From Watersipora subatra (Eukaryota; Bryozoa; Gymnolaemata; Cheilostomatida; Watersiporidae), in NCBI RefSeq assembly GCF_963576615.1, contig NC_088708.1, positions 4,340,001 to 4,404,000 on the forward strand: DNA of 64,000 nucleotides. Reading direction: 5' to 3'. A program made the translations under genes and the position numbers. Below the pieces are notes generated by a model. It did no database searches and was not told the DNA's origin. It worked only from the letters and a program-made list of their open reading frames with translations. This document shows positions 11,917 to 24,466 of this stretch, piece after piece. Position 1 is the first letter of the stretch. Every line of letters begins with the position of its first letter.

Positions 11917-13604
11917 ATAATTGACACTATGGCATCTCCTTCTTCCTCACATTATGGCTTCCGAAGTGGCCCGAAGTAATGCTAGGTTTTGGTGTTACAA
12001 CTATAGATCCATTCATTTTTAGCACAACTTTATACATTGAAATATTTGTTTTATTCCTTTATGGCTTTTCCAAAGGTGACTTAGATTTGAGAGCAACGGT
12101 TTTTCTTAATATTCTGGAACATTTTTTCCAAAAGCCACAATTATATTTGCCGAACGTAGAAAACTATTAACAACTTCATCTAGTCGTGTTTTTATAATGT
12201 TTTGCATAATATATCTCTTTGGAAAAAATTTAAGCTCTCAAAACTAATATGGTGGCATGTCCAATTCCTACATTGCAGACAGAAGTCATTAATACTTGAG
12301 CATATGGTATAGTTGACTTGAAGGAGTACGATTGTTCATTTCTCTAGACCTATTTGTTTATGTAATGCCTGTGGTGCTATTCTGCTGTACGACTGACTAT
12401 GCTTATGTTACCATCAATGAAACCTCTCACAAGAGATTAATCAAATTCAAGTCTTTGTCTGTTATTGATAGATTTTCTGCAGTCATAGCACTAATCATCA
12501 ATTGGCATCAAAATTCAATGCTTTCACTTCATACCTTTAGAGATATACAAACTTATTAGGAAGCTCTCTCATACCTTTGAATGTAAAATTATAATGCATT
12601 TAACTCCCGATTTATACCAGTTACAGTAGAGATACTCACTATCTGATAACAAATTAGGCGGGTCGGTTGACTTTTAGATTTGGGATCGAATTAACGTTCA
12701 CTTGACACACAATGATTACACTACTGTGTTATACAAAGGGTCATCAGCTGTACTACTAATATTGTTCTAGTACTCTAATACTAGAATAATATTAATAATA
12801 ATAATATTAGTATAATGCTAGTATTCTACTAGTATTATTCTAGCCCTACTACTAATATATTCACAGTCCATTCATTGATCAGGTACAGTACCTAAATTTG
12901 CCTAGGTAATCATGCTGTGAAGTTTCCTGATGCTAAACCAAGGTAATAAAAATGCATTAAGTGTCACTTACCCAACTATGCAATTTCAATTGGCAACTTG
13001 ATGAAGCACTAAGTTGATGACTCACCAGCAACTATCAAGCCAGCATATTTTACTCTCTGCAAAGCTTGAATTTTTAATTTCAAAGGCAGTTTTCGTATAT
13101 CTATGCGATATCCACAAATCTGCAATTCCATTTTTGTCTTCTCACAAACTAACCAAGAAGCCATTATGAGACATTTTATAAAGGTTTGATATTTTTCTCC
13201 AATTATATTATAGTCACATATGAAACAATATTTGACAATATTATAACCAAACTGGGTTTCATGAAGATGTCTACGCACAAAATAGCTGCTCAATCATTTT
13301 CACAAACACTATTTCAATGTTACAAGTAATATTAGTTGTTGGAGATTGAACATGAGTTACATGGACGCAATTCAGATACTGAATTTTATTGTTGGTCTGC
13401 ACATAAAAATATATTGGATTTCATTTAACGATATATTTTTAAGCCAAAATTCCAGTCTTACAATTCCTAACTAAGGGCTAACTACAAATTCCTGTCAACT
13501 AAAGGCAACTAGATCATTACTGCTGTTCTCAAAAGATTTTCTTATATTTCTCTTGTTTCAGGTGTCTCGGTTATTGTTGTCTTACAGAGAATTATTGACT
13601 AAGC
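11917..13604. other. No gene recognised; AT palindrome near 12755-12860
   Basis: Mostly AT-rich. An imperfect palindrome built from CTAGTATTATT/AATAATACTAG units lies at about 12755-12860 and could fold into a cruciform. A possible 5' untranslated exon of the securin-like gene starts after the TTTCAG acceptor at about 13560. Confidence 0.4.
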
Positions 13605-16401
13605 ATGTCAACTGAAGTTGGCTTAGAGAATGCAAATAGTCACAATGAGGGACGACCAGGAAAAAGCACAAGTCTGATAGGTAATTTTAATGTAAATCCT
13701 TGAGTTAACTGCGTGTGCTCTTTGCCCTGATGTTATCAATCATAGAGCAATATCTCTTATTATTATAGGTAATTATAAGACAGTAAAGACACCTAGATCT
13801 TCTGATGGTCTGACTATGAGGAACATGAATACGAGCCATCGGGAACGTGCACCTGCATCCAAACATGCTGTCAAAACCAAGGTATGTTCATTGATAATTG
13901 AAGTAAAAGGCAGGTAGCCAGCATTAGAATGGACATTGAATGTTGTCATCGATCATAATAAAGACAGATATTTATCTTTTATATTTATTATTAGTTGTTT
14001 TAGAAGGTCAGTTTCATGTTGCACATTCAAGGTGTGTTTGCAGTGTTTTATATACATAAATAGCACATCTGATTTATAGCTTTCTTGAATATGCTTTGCA
14101 TATATGTTACGAAATGCCGCATCAGTTTGACAATTGGCCACTCATGTTATTTTAGGTGCCAGTGAGGCCGACAGAAAAAGAAGATGATATTGAATTTTGT
14201 CCATTGGAACATTCTACTGAACCAGGTCGGTTCATCATTTCATCCTACAAGTAGCAAATGCCAAGACACACTCTGACATCTCTCACCTTCTATGCATATC
14301 TATATATATTTCTCAAGGCTTGTTGTCTGTCGTCGTCTGTCTGGATGTATATCTGTCTATCCGGCTATAGCCTTTAAAATCTTGGAATTAAAATTGCGCA
14401 TTCTTTAATTCTTGGAATTCAAAACTCCGCAAGTTTTAAATCTACGCTCTACCATGAGCTATACAAGGCGTATTGATCATAGACACTATCATATACCGCA
14501 TAGTGTATGCACACGCTAAATGACGTATTATTTGAGCATTGCGCCCACGCGTTATGATACCCCTGTTAAAAATATTTTTCGTCCAACTTTAAGAAACACG
14601 ATGCTTTTTTGTTAGGGCAAATTTTTTCTGCCGCACGATATCAAAAATGATTTCTCTCGAAAATAAAATTTGGCGATTTATGTACTAATTATATAAGTTA
14701 CTAAGAGATATGCATCGCTCGCCATGGCGAGTTCAGCGATATCCGTTATGGTAAACATGGAATCGCAAACAGCTAAAGGATAAAATTTTTGTTAAAATTT
14801 TGATGTTCACTAAAGTACATACTAAAATTTCCTTCAAGTAGGTGTTTATTAAACTAAATTCATTCAAGTTAGATTCAGCATTTATATTATGCGTCAGTCT
14901 CGAAGGTAAGAACTTTCCATGTAGTGCATTACAGTATAATATTATATTATCTTGGGCACACAGATCATAACCACAAAATGCACTAAAGTCATTGTAGGTA
15001 CCTACAGTTACTAAGGTTAACATATCATATTGTTACTATTTTACTGATGATGATTTTTACCACGAGTTGATTGCGTTAGATAATGACTATGGGTTTCTAT
15101 AGGTACCACTCTATGCACGTCTATAGCCTAAGCTATTTTCGTATGCCAATTTTCGCATGCCAACACTGAAACGAACTAAAATCATATACCAGTGATTGTA
15201 TACCAAATAATTTTTCATAGTAATCATAGCAAAACAGACTATATTTAGCCATTACTTGCTAATGATTTTACATTTAGGCACCTTTACATTATTATTTGTC
15301 CTCCTAATTTATTTCAACGAAACACTTCTGTCAAGTTATAAAATTTAAAACTTACAGTTTGAAAACCTTTACAGCTGTTTTGTTTTTTCTTCTAATTCAT
15401 TTGAATTGCACAAAAAAACACTTATCATGGTATGAAGTTTAAAAATTAGAATGGTGAATGTTGTGTATATTTTAAATAAAAATACAACGCCGGGTATTCA
15501 CCTAGTCTATAATAAGGTGTAGGGATTTCTCCGATTAGTTGTCCGGTAACCACTTAGTTTTTGGTGTTTTTCCAAATGTTCTGTGAAAAGTGAAATTTTA
15601 GCTTTTTAATATATTAGAGTTTGTAAGACAATCAACAAAATTTGTGCATGTTAAACGATCATTAGGAAGACTCGCTATGGATCCTAGGAACTTACTAATT
15701 GATATTAGATAATTTTTGACGAACTACCGTTTACTTTTGAAGGTTTTTCCAAGCGATCAATCCAGACCAAAATAATTAGCTTTGCATGACAGAATGTGAC
15801 ACCATAATAAAGTTGCACAATACGGTAATGTTTTGGTTAAATCATGTTATAAGTACAGTACTTGTACTACATCTTTTGTGGACACTACCTAGACATATAT
15901 TTATGAGCTATCACAATGGCCTTGAAAATAGCTGTCAAAATAGCAAGTCTACATTTGCGAGAGCTAACATCATTTCTGTAACATTGTTTCTGTATGGTTA
16001 ATATATTATCATTGTGGGTCTCACAGGTATGGTGTTTGTAATTACAGAAGACTATGAGGATATCCTTTCATTAAAAGAAAGGCCAACACCGGAGCTGTTA
16101 AAGCATGTGCTGTGCACACCTGTTGAGCCAATTCGGTGCGACACGGAAGATGATTTTTTTTGGTCTCCCAAAAACTTCGGTGAGTGCCAATTGAAATTCT
16201 GTCGAACCTGTAATAGTTTCCGTCTCTAATCTATATGTGAAGGATTCCTTCTGCAGGATTTACCGAGAATATGTCTGTACCACTATGTGAGTTGTATTTA
16301 TAGATGCCCTAGAAAACGCTGACATGTTTGTTGCCGAGGAGATAACGGATGAGATTCCACATTGTTCAATTGACTGGTTCGAGACAGATAGCATGTGGTA
16401 G
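13605..16401 (+). CDS. Probable securin (PTTG-like), five exons
   Basis: Exons at 13605-13680, 13769-13881, 14156-14225, 16027-16179 and 16304-16401 have AG/GT borders and join into 510 bp, 169 codons plus stop. The predicted protein is short, polar and mostly disordered, with a basic N-terminal half and an acidic C-terminal half, as in securins (human 202 aa). Key evidence is DDIEFCP at residues 73-79: separase is held by a pseudosubstrate in which the cleavage motif ExxR becomes ExxP, and here E76-P79 fits. The C-terminus (DEIPHCSIDWFE) resembles the hydrophobic/acidic end of animal securins. Securin inhibits separase until APC/C degrades it. I see no clean KEN or D-box; GLTMRNMN is only reminiscent of one. 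The donor of exon 3 is weak and the fourth intron could end differently. Next to it, SFR1 converges. Family assignment is by eye. Confidence 0.5.
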
Positions 16402-16563
16402 TTATTCACCAGCAAACGAAAGAACAATACCCATTGCTCATATGTCCAGTTTAGTCTTTCAAATTTTATGTATATATTATTTATAATTAGCGCATTGTAT
16501 GCTTACAAGTTAACAATATCAATTCATTTGGAAATATTGAACATCTAACTGGTTATATGACAG

Positions 16564-17201
16564 TTAAGCATCATCGCAGTCACAAGTTATATGCTCTTGT
16601 GGAATGTGCAGATGTTGCAAGAGTTCTGCTCTAGAAGGTTTACATTCTGCAGAAATTTCCGCATGTAATTTATGCAATGCATCATGTCCAGTTTCCTTCC
16701 ACACTGCAGTTAGTCTAACTAAAGTCTGTAAGTCGTTGTGCTTATGATGATACCCAACAAGCTGAAGTCTTCGTAACTTCTCTTTGGCTACCGCAAGTTG
16801 TGTTTTCTCAGAGCACACAGGTAAGGGTGCAGACAGTGTGCTGGCAGGTGGTTTGAACTTCGACTTCACAAATAAACTACTGCAGTTGCTAGCCAATTGA
16901 ATGGGAGCGGAGCAGGATGAAGAGGGCCTAGATGTGCTCTGATCTGTTTCACTATTGGTGGCTGTATTTGTCTTATTAGATTTGAATGGTGTAACAAAGC
17001 GCTTCTTTCTGACAACTTGTGATATGGAGAGAGATCGCTTCTAAAAGTGAAAGATTTTTGGTAAAAGCAGATGTGGTAGGTTCATTGCAGAGCCAAACGA
17101 AACAAGGTTTTATTATTCATTGCATCGATAAAAGACCAGTAAGTGCATACCTGAGTTGAAGTTGATTTGTTAGGAAAGGGGCCGTCAGAATGGTTAGACA
17201 T
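16564..17201 (-). CDS. SFR1: SFR1/MEI5 homologue (Swi5-Sfr1 recombination mediator), two exons
   Basis: Exon 1 is 17201-17151 (MSNHSDGPFP...) and exon 2 is 17040-16564, joined by a GT-AG intron into 175 codons; human SFR1 is about 245. Swi5-Sfr1 binds and stabilises RAD51 filaments during homologous recombination in the nucleus. The C-terminal half carries the conserved Sfr1 signature: KEKLRRLQLVGYHHKHN, then a W-containing helix (LVRLTAVWKETGHDALHKL) and a final LLQHLHIP segment, which in the family form the coiled coil that pairs with Swi5. The N-terminal half is Ser/Lys-rich and disordered, with two PFK/FKPP-like motifs (residues 35-37 and 79-82) resembling repeats in the vertebrate protein. 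The short N-terminus is the main difference. It ends 162 bp from the stop of the convergent securin-like gene. Confidence 0.8.
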
Positions 17202-20200
17202 TTGGGGTTGTTGGTTATTCATTCGGCATCACCTACATAAAAATCTATGTGAAGGATTTCAGGGAGGCTGAAATAGGCATACCAAATGATAGAAAGTGAA
17301 TGGCTAAAAACATTTCCAGGATTTTGATCGGAAGCAACCGTTAAACTATGTGATGAACCAGCCAAATATTTAACGATAATCTTTACTAAAGCGGTTTGAG
17401 TGCTTTGCTCAATCACAACAGAAGCAGCATGAGATGCTACCCAGGATTTATTCCCAAGCTAAAATTATTCCAATAATAGCATTGTTTTAAACAGTCGTGT
17501 TTAGAGTTGGTATTTGACAAGCCATTAAAAGTGAACCATAAGCCTGTGCATGCATACCCTAGCGATGAGAATACACTGCTGAAGCAAATAGCCATTCCAA
17601 TCGCCAATAATATAGCTCTGACTGATTGGAGAAGCCAAATCACTGGGGAAACTATCATTCTATTATCTTATTGTCATCCAAAAATGTCTTCAGAAAGGAA
17701 GAGCTCAAGTATTAGTAGTCACAATCATTTGTACTACATAACTTGATTTAAAATTTTCATGATCAACCAGTGTTGTTAGAAGTCGTACACTTGTCCCACA
17801 TCTCTACACTTGCCATGGATTTGCTACCTATGTATTTAGTACTTCTATATTGACACTTCTTGTTGTATAAAAATTGACCAGATGTAGGGTGTTAGAGGCA
17901 TCTACCTTTTCAACAATAAAATAGCAAATGTGATGCCTTGGGTAGTTAATCGGCTCAAATAATACATGAATGATGAGATACAGTCAGTCAATTAACAGAG
18001 TGCATGAGTAAATGTTTTAGAACCAAATTATTTGAGTTGGTTAGCCTTGTCAAACGGCATGTCTAAATATAGATTGTAATGCACAAATAATCATAGGCTA
18101 AATAATCATAATCAAGGCGAAGCAAGTGTACATAGAGCCACAATTATTTGTTGCATTTCAACAATACTGAGAAATGACATTTCCCAGTAAGTCTTTACCT
18201 GTAGTAAACAAAATGTGCATTCATCAATGATGACCTAAACCACTTGTTATAAATAAAGTGACAGACCAATATGGTGTATACCAGACTTGATGAACTCTAA
18301 TTAAAAGCTCTGTTACACACTAGCAGTGTAAATGACATCTATAAAACATGAAAGATGTGACACTATAGAGTGATGTACAGTTGTTTCACGTGCTTACGGT
18401 ATATGAACTGGCATATGCCGGTGCGTGTGATTCACTGTGTAAAAGATTAAAAGCACTTCAGTCAGACACTAGGTACATGTACTTGTAGAGCAAACCAAGA
18501 CATCAAAAAAATTGTTGCTTCAACTTGCATTATCAATGTATCTTGTGTTTTGATTTAGCAAACAGACAACATTCATATTTACATACTAAACATAATAAAT
18601 TAGAGAGGAGAGTGGGCAATGAGCAGATCCTCAGCGGTTTTCTTCAGTCTTGTCATTAATAGAAAAGGAGTGTTTGTGGTAACGGTGTTGCAATTCCCTT
18701 TGTGTGCATTTTCTTCGGGTTTTTGTGTTTGTAATATTGCCGCATTAGCAGGAAAACGATGCTGTTGATTCAATCGAAGCCATTATTGAAAAAATATCAT
18801 GGCAAATGTCGCGACTCAAACTTGGCAAACACAGCCACTGGAGCCAACACAATCGATAGTTATGGAATTAGAAAATAACATCAGCAGTTTTTTGTTGTGC
18901 AAGACAATTAGTAAATAAAACCTTTACAAGTTTTTCTGATACCAGCGTTGCCGATCAATACATTAAAGCGGTTCTTGCACTCAGCCAATACCATGCTACT
19001 CATTAATGTTACTTGCTTTATAGGTGTTTTTAAACGGATAAAATGGCTTCACAATGTGGTTGTTAGATAATTTAGAAGAAAGTTATGCATACAATATTTT
19101 TAATGTAATGTCAAATACAGATCTAGAGAATGGTCTGCGACTGTAGATCAGATGGTATTAGACAGACTATTACACAGAAGGGTTAGCTTATTTCAAAATC
19201 TTTTGGGAATAGTTGGTAGTTTTGAGTTGGTGGAACTTGTGTTCTGTAGTAAATCCACTGTCTAAATTTAAGGCAGGTGCAACCCCAAATGCGCTGTCAA
19301 TTCATTTATAATAATTGCAAAGTAGAACAGTTTCAATATTGCTGTGGCAAGCACATAGCTTCAAATGTCACGTACCCAACTAAAGATTAGCAGTGCAAAA
19401 ACTACAGTAAAATAAAACGTGACACACACACAAGAGACCAACCCCAGCTTGTGCGCACTGTAGACATCGTTATGGAAGGTTCCAGTGGCTAATCAAATAT
19501 GTAAAAATATACAAAAGCTATACAAACTTCACAAAAGCTCATAGCACTTAACAACCAACACCCACACTTTGCTGACGCAAAACCTTAATGAAAACTTGCA
19601 GACATGCAATAGTTTTAAGATATTTAGTCAAATTAGCCTAACGCATATCTAGCAAATATATCAACAAGCTTAGTGAGCATGCTCTCTGTTTGTAGCAGGG
19701 ATTCGTGGTGGGATAGTCGTTGGCTATTTCTTTTTACTAGCAATGCTTAGGACTTCTATAGGAGATAGAGAACTTGTGATGTCATATTAGCAACTTTCGT
19801 AGCAGTTATATAGTCTGAGCTATATTTCACCTCTGCCAGGAACAAAGCTAACAAACACGCTATGCTGTTTGCTGATCTAGCCCATCAAGTGGTTATTGTG
19901 AATGAACATCAAACCTGCTGAATATTATTTTTCTTTCAGTCCAGTTAGGATGAGAGTATGCAACAAGTGATAGATGTGACTATTATTATAAGCCAAAGCC
20001 ATAATCTGACTTGCCTTGCAAATATCTCAGTATGCATGCTGCAACGGTGAAGTGTCTCTTTTGATGCACTATTGCATTTGCCAATACTTCCAATACATGC
20101 GAGTTATCCGGCCTTGTTGATGTACAGCATAAAGTTGATTGTGAATGACAGATTGGTAAAGCAACTGTTCGACGGGCTTGCTACCATCATCTTTGACTAT

Positions 20201-22549
20201 TTAACGTCTCCAGCTATAGGAGTGGTCGTAGGCCAGCATTTAGTCGTAATGTTATTTTGTAGAACTTGTTGAACATAATGCTTCTGGTAAAGGCCGAACG
20301 CATGGCCATTGGATTTTGCCTGAATACTTGAATAAAACTTCAACTCTCAAGTATTTTATCTAAAATAGAGCGGGGAGAATTACTTTTATATCATTGAGTG
20401 TAGACTGATTGATTAAAATTGAATTATCAGCATTCACAACAATAATGGTCTTGATATCATGTTGAGGAGTGTGTGGACATGAATTATGAATGGACAAATC
20501 CTATAGATTTACATCGAGACGGAGGCTTGAATATATAAATTGCTACAATTGGCCTACAGATGCTCATTTACAAAGAAGACAAATCCGTCAGGATTTTTTA
20601 GTGAATGTTATAATGCCTGATGAATGCTGTGAAGACATCCATACCGTATATGTGCCAATTTATGAATTCTGCTTTCACAACCAATACTGACCAGTTGTCA
20701 ATCTGTATGAATTGCTTGTCGTCATGCAATGCTTTACATATGAATTCTATATAAGCAGATGGAAAACCAGATCCAACGGTGAAAAACGAGACTTGCTTAT
20801 GAGTATCGCCAAGACCATTGCATAGAAGAATGCCATCATGGCAGAAGATGCTTATAAAACTAGAGGATAAATCAGTGACAGTGTTGACAACTTTACAGAA
20901 GAGCATCAAAGAAGGACAAGCACTACACCTCACACAAGTTAAAGGATGAGACAGAAATCCATTTTAAAATTTTATACACAATCGATCTCACTTCGCCTTG
21001 TTGACTTGTAGGGTCATATATCAAATCAATCCACCTGGCTGACAATCTGGTTATATAAGCAGAATGCATATAGCTCCACCGTTGGGCACTGACTAGAGTA
21101 AACTTAGCCATCAGGTTGATTTTTTTGGACTATATTTTTCACCGCATACAACACCTGCAGTCATGAGACAACAGTGAATATAGCCTGGTTTAACAAAAAC
21201 TAATATAAAGTATGGTCTGCCTCAACTGGCTGCATAGCCAGAGTTCTGCCAATCTACCTACGGTGTGGAAGAGCCATGCAGGAGGTACATAAAGCTTACG
21301 CGCAGGCAGCTATGGAAGCAAGCAAGGTTTTCGTAAAGCTGCAGACATTTAACAACATATGGGAAAGCTTACCCAGACATCAAGATTGTGAAGAGGGAAG
21401 ACTTGCTCTAAATACAAATTGATGCAAGCTATGGTGAGGAAGTCGAAGATTGAGGGTAAAAATGAATCAGCCTCTGGCGCTGTCAAAACCACATGAAAGA
21501 AGTATACAGGTTATGTGATCACTACACGCAGTTCAGCCAGCATGGAAAGGTGCAAAATCAAATATCTGATCTTTGATTTTGCTGAGTACCTCACCATCCC
21601 CAGCATATCCGGGCAAGCAGGATAAGCTGCTTGCCCAGATATGATAGGGATGGTATTGCATAAGCTTCAAAGTGGGATGCATATATTGGCTATTATGTGT
21701 AAGCAACACTGCATAGGCACATAATGGTGGGTGGCTGCCACAAGTCACCCACCTACAGCTTCATATTGGCTGGTACAACCAGATCTCTTGTAGACAGATG
21801 CTTTGGTCTAGTTACGATGAAGTACCGTCGACAAGATCACTGCTCTGGAGAACATCTTGTCAGTGCTATCAGCAACTCAGTTGAACCTGTCAACTCCGCT
21901 GTTCTCTACCCTGAGTAGCGCTGGTCAACTGGGACTAGTACCTTAAAACCTACAGTCGGACACAAGATATTCAAGACGCAAGACACCATTCAGTGAAAGA
22001 ATGTTATTTAGAGCTTTGGCTCGTTTGAAGTTGTCATCAGCTTTGCACGGAGCAGCAGAAATTACTAGACCTGTTATGATTCCATCAACATGGCTATGTA
22101 ACTCGTTTGCAGTGAACAGATGCTTTAAATTTCATGTGATGTAGCTGTTTGTGTTTAGTTTAGATATTGTTCGCCTATCCTTCAAGGTGAAGATTTGTGA
22201 TATGTTTAGCTATGACTAGAGCATTCCATAGTTAGAACCATACTCTGTTATAGTTTTGAAAAGCAAATGACTTGACAGTTTGCAGAGCATGTGTGCCAAC
22301 TGATTTATTGTTATGCATGTGACAAGTGATTAATCGAATCAATTAGAAAGCAATGAAACAGTCATGCAAGCCTCACACAGCCTCACTGCACTTTTACATA
22401 CTAGCATTCACTTCAAAATCAAGAGTAAAAGCTGGGTTGTGCCAGGACAGTTATGCCAATCACATCGTTGATACAAGCTACTAAATTTATAACTAAACAG
22501 ATGAGTCAAATTAATCTATATATTTCTCAAAGTTGATAGTATTGTGAAG
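17202..22549. other. Long stretch without a recognised gene
   Basis: About 5.3 kb with short ORFs only. Two frameshifted minus-strand ORFs at 20598-21111 are described among the findings. A perfect 10-bp stem (GGGCAAGCAG / CTGCTTGCCC, 6-nt loop, extending to 15 bp with one mismatch) lies at about 21607-21641. No transposon ends were recognised. Confidence 0.4.
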
Positions 22550-22780
22550 GTTTTGTGCGACCTTCACTTTCCTCCACTAGTACAAGACTCGGTGCATGAG
22601 TTTATACATATATTTTCTGCTTAGTTCATAAGTTGTACAAGAATGCTCAAGTAACAGGCAATATGCAGGCCCAGAACAGCTCTGCTCTTCTACACAAATG
22701 TTCGAGCTTATATAGCTAGTAAGCTCCGCCTCCGTTCTACTTGGCTGGACTCGGCTTAGCTCGGTCTTGACTCGGCATGG
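22550..22780 (-). repeat. Probable 3' LTR of the second gypsy element
   Basis: Downstream of the last ORF the minus strand has a TATA box (CTATATAAGCTCG, near 22715) and a following transcribed-looking region ending near AAAACCTTCACA at about 22550. Repeated CTCGG/TCGGC strings precede it. Both LTR borders are uncertain because no second copy is in the window. Confidence 0.4.
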
Positions 22781-22792
22781 CTCTGGCTTTGG

Positions 22793-23347
22793 CTAAACTC
22801 TGACCTCGTCATTCTGCCTGACTGAGCACAGCCCGGCTCGGCTTAACTCAGCCCTAGGCTCAGCTCTCAGTGGATCACACTCCACAACACTCTCCCCTCC
22901 ATTGGTGACCACGGTCTCCAATCTAGACCTTGGGAGAGAGCTTATGGTAGCCACTCGGCAGACCTCCTCCTCTCCTGTCATGGTTCTGTCCAGGTCCTCA
23001 TCATCTGCTTTGGAGGCAGCTTCTCCGGGGCAGCTCGTGCTGGCCTCGGCAGTCGCCTCCTCCCACTCATGATCTCCCTTGGGTGCTGCCACACCTACCG
23101 GCTCCGGTGCACCCCGTGCTTCCTCAGCTTCTTTCAAGCTAGTTGTGACCAAAGTCAATAAATCCTGTAGCGAGGTGTTACCTTCGCTGTCCATCTTCTC
23201 GAGTGCTCTAGCGTCGTCCAAAGAAAACGAGTGTTTTAACAGGAAAGCTTTGGTCGCGTCCGTGAGGACCGTTTTGCTGCCTTCCTGTTCGACCTCCGGA
23301 CCGTTTTCCGACAATTCCATGGAGTAGCATACCCATCTCCGCACCAT
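22793..23347 (-). CDS. Extra acidic ORF after gypsy pol, 184 codons
   Basis: A frame open for 184 codons from an ATG overlaps the end of the pol tail (whose RPARTTRKPEW motif is a usual pol C-terminus) in a different frame and ends just before the LTR. The product is Glu-rich and hydrophilic, with a helical segment (KAFLLKHSFSLDDARALEKM) and no membrane span or signal peptide, so it does not look like an envelope gene. I do not recognise it. It may be a real third ORF, or a frameshifted continuation of pol. Confidence 0.35.
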   Translation of the reverse strand: MVRRWVCYSMELSENGPEVEQEGSKTVLTDATKAFLLKHSFSLDDARALEKMDSEGNTSLQDLLTLVTTSLKEAEEARGAPEPVGVAAPKGDHEWEEATAEASTSCPGEAASKADDEDLDRTMTGEEEVCRVATISSLPRSRLETVVTNGGESVVECDPLRAEPRAELSRAGLCSVRQNDEVRV

Positions 23348-23597
23348 TCCGGCTTCCTGGTGGTCCGGGCCGGCCTCGAATTGTGCCGGACCGGAGTTGA
23401 TTGGATTGGGTTGATAGGATCTGGTGTTGTGGTCTCTTCGGTCTCCACCAGGTTTGCTTCAGGTTTTCCCGGAACTTTTTCCCGTGTGGCCGGATTGATT
23501 TCCTCGGAACTCGGAGGGCATATTTGGCTTTCTTCTTCCTCCGGCCCGGCCGGATTTTCTTCCGGAGTTATCTCCTGTCCTCGTTTTTTTGCAGCCT

Positions 23598-24290
23598 CTA
23601 GCAGCAACCTTTCCCAGCTGGGGGCGGCATTATGGGTACAGGGTCTATTCTGACCTCCTGCCTCCTCTCCGGCCTGCTGGGTCGCGCTACTTTCATGTTA
23701 GGACCTCTCGTTGGCTCCAGGGTGGCCGGGGCTTGCCCCAACCTTTCTGGGCAATCATGATAAGGTTTCAGCCTTCCTTCGCTCTGAATGGAAGACTGGC
23801 CCTGTCCTTCCACCAGATATGTGTGGTTCCCCCAGGCCTTCAGGACCTGGTATGGTCCCACGAACTTCGCCTGTAGCTTGGGATTTTCTCCCCGTCTCCG
23901 GCGTTTATTCGTGAGCCATACTCAGTCGCCTGGGGCGTACAGCGGTGGCTCCTCCCGGTCCTCCTGTCTCACCTCCATCTGACTTTGTCGTAGCGCCTCG
24001 TGCACCGTCTGCATCCTCTGCTGCGCCTTAAGGACGTGCTCGTGGGCAGAAAAAAAACTCGGTCGGTGGTGAGTGGCTTTCCAGCTTGTCTGGCATAAAG
24101 CCTTCTTTTCCCTCTGGCCGCTTTTGTCCCTCCATGCTTTGCGGCCTGGCACACCTCACAACTCTTGATGAGCCGTCTGACTGTGGCCGTCAGTCTGGGC
24201 CAGTACCAAATCAGCTGGAGACGGCTTATCGTTCTTCCCACCCCAGAGTGAGCCAGGGCGTGCATTTGCTACACTGGTCTCCCTCATGGC
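23598..24290 (-). pseudogene. Gypsy integrase with catalytic core missing
   Basis: The minus strand reads RLQLIWYWPRLTATVRRLIK followed by SCEVCQAAKHG, the HHCC zinc-binding part of gypsy integrase. Shortly after, the sequence jumps to AHEHVLKAQQRMQ and then APGDWVWL-like and KFVGPYQVLKAWG segments, which belong to the C-terminal domain that follows the catalytic core. The DDE core, several hundred bases, is absent. The element can therefore not integrate. Two frame shifts separate the parts. Confidence 0.8.
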
Positions 24291-24466
24291 CGGGGGGGGG
24301 GCAGATGGCTCACCATCTGGCATGGCCCTGCGGGGCCACGCGTGCTTCCAGCACGCCGTTTTGTCGTATGCGCAGAGAGCCTCGCATGTGATGCAGGATA
24401 TCCGATATCGTAGGTTGGAATTAATCTATTTTTCTGATGTACTCCAACAATTTGGTTGTCGTTTTG

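Noticed and set aside
14320-15515. Possible transposon in securin intron 3 ending with CGCCGGGTATTCACC
   Set aside because: The GTCTGTCGTC-rich start and this end look repeat-like, but I found no matching TIR or target duplication.
17507-17746. 79-codon plus ORF upstream of SFR1
   Set aside because: No domain, no splice-supported extension, and an overlapping minus ORF of equal length; most likely chance.
21607-21641. microRNA hairpin
   Set aside because: The stem is only about 15 bp with a 6-nt loop, too short for a microRNA precursor.
23079-24391. Several plus-strand ORFs of 66-101 codons
   Set aside because: All are antisense to the GC-rich second gypsy element.
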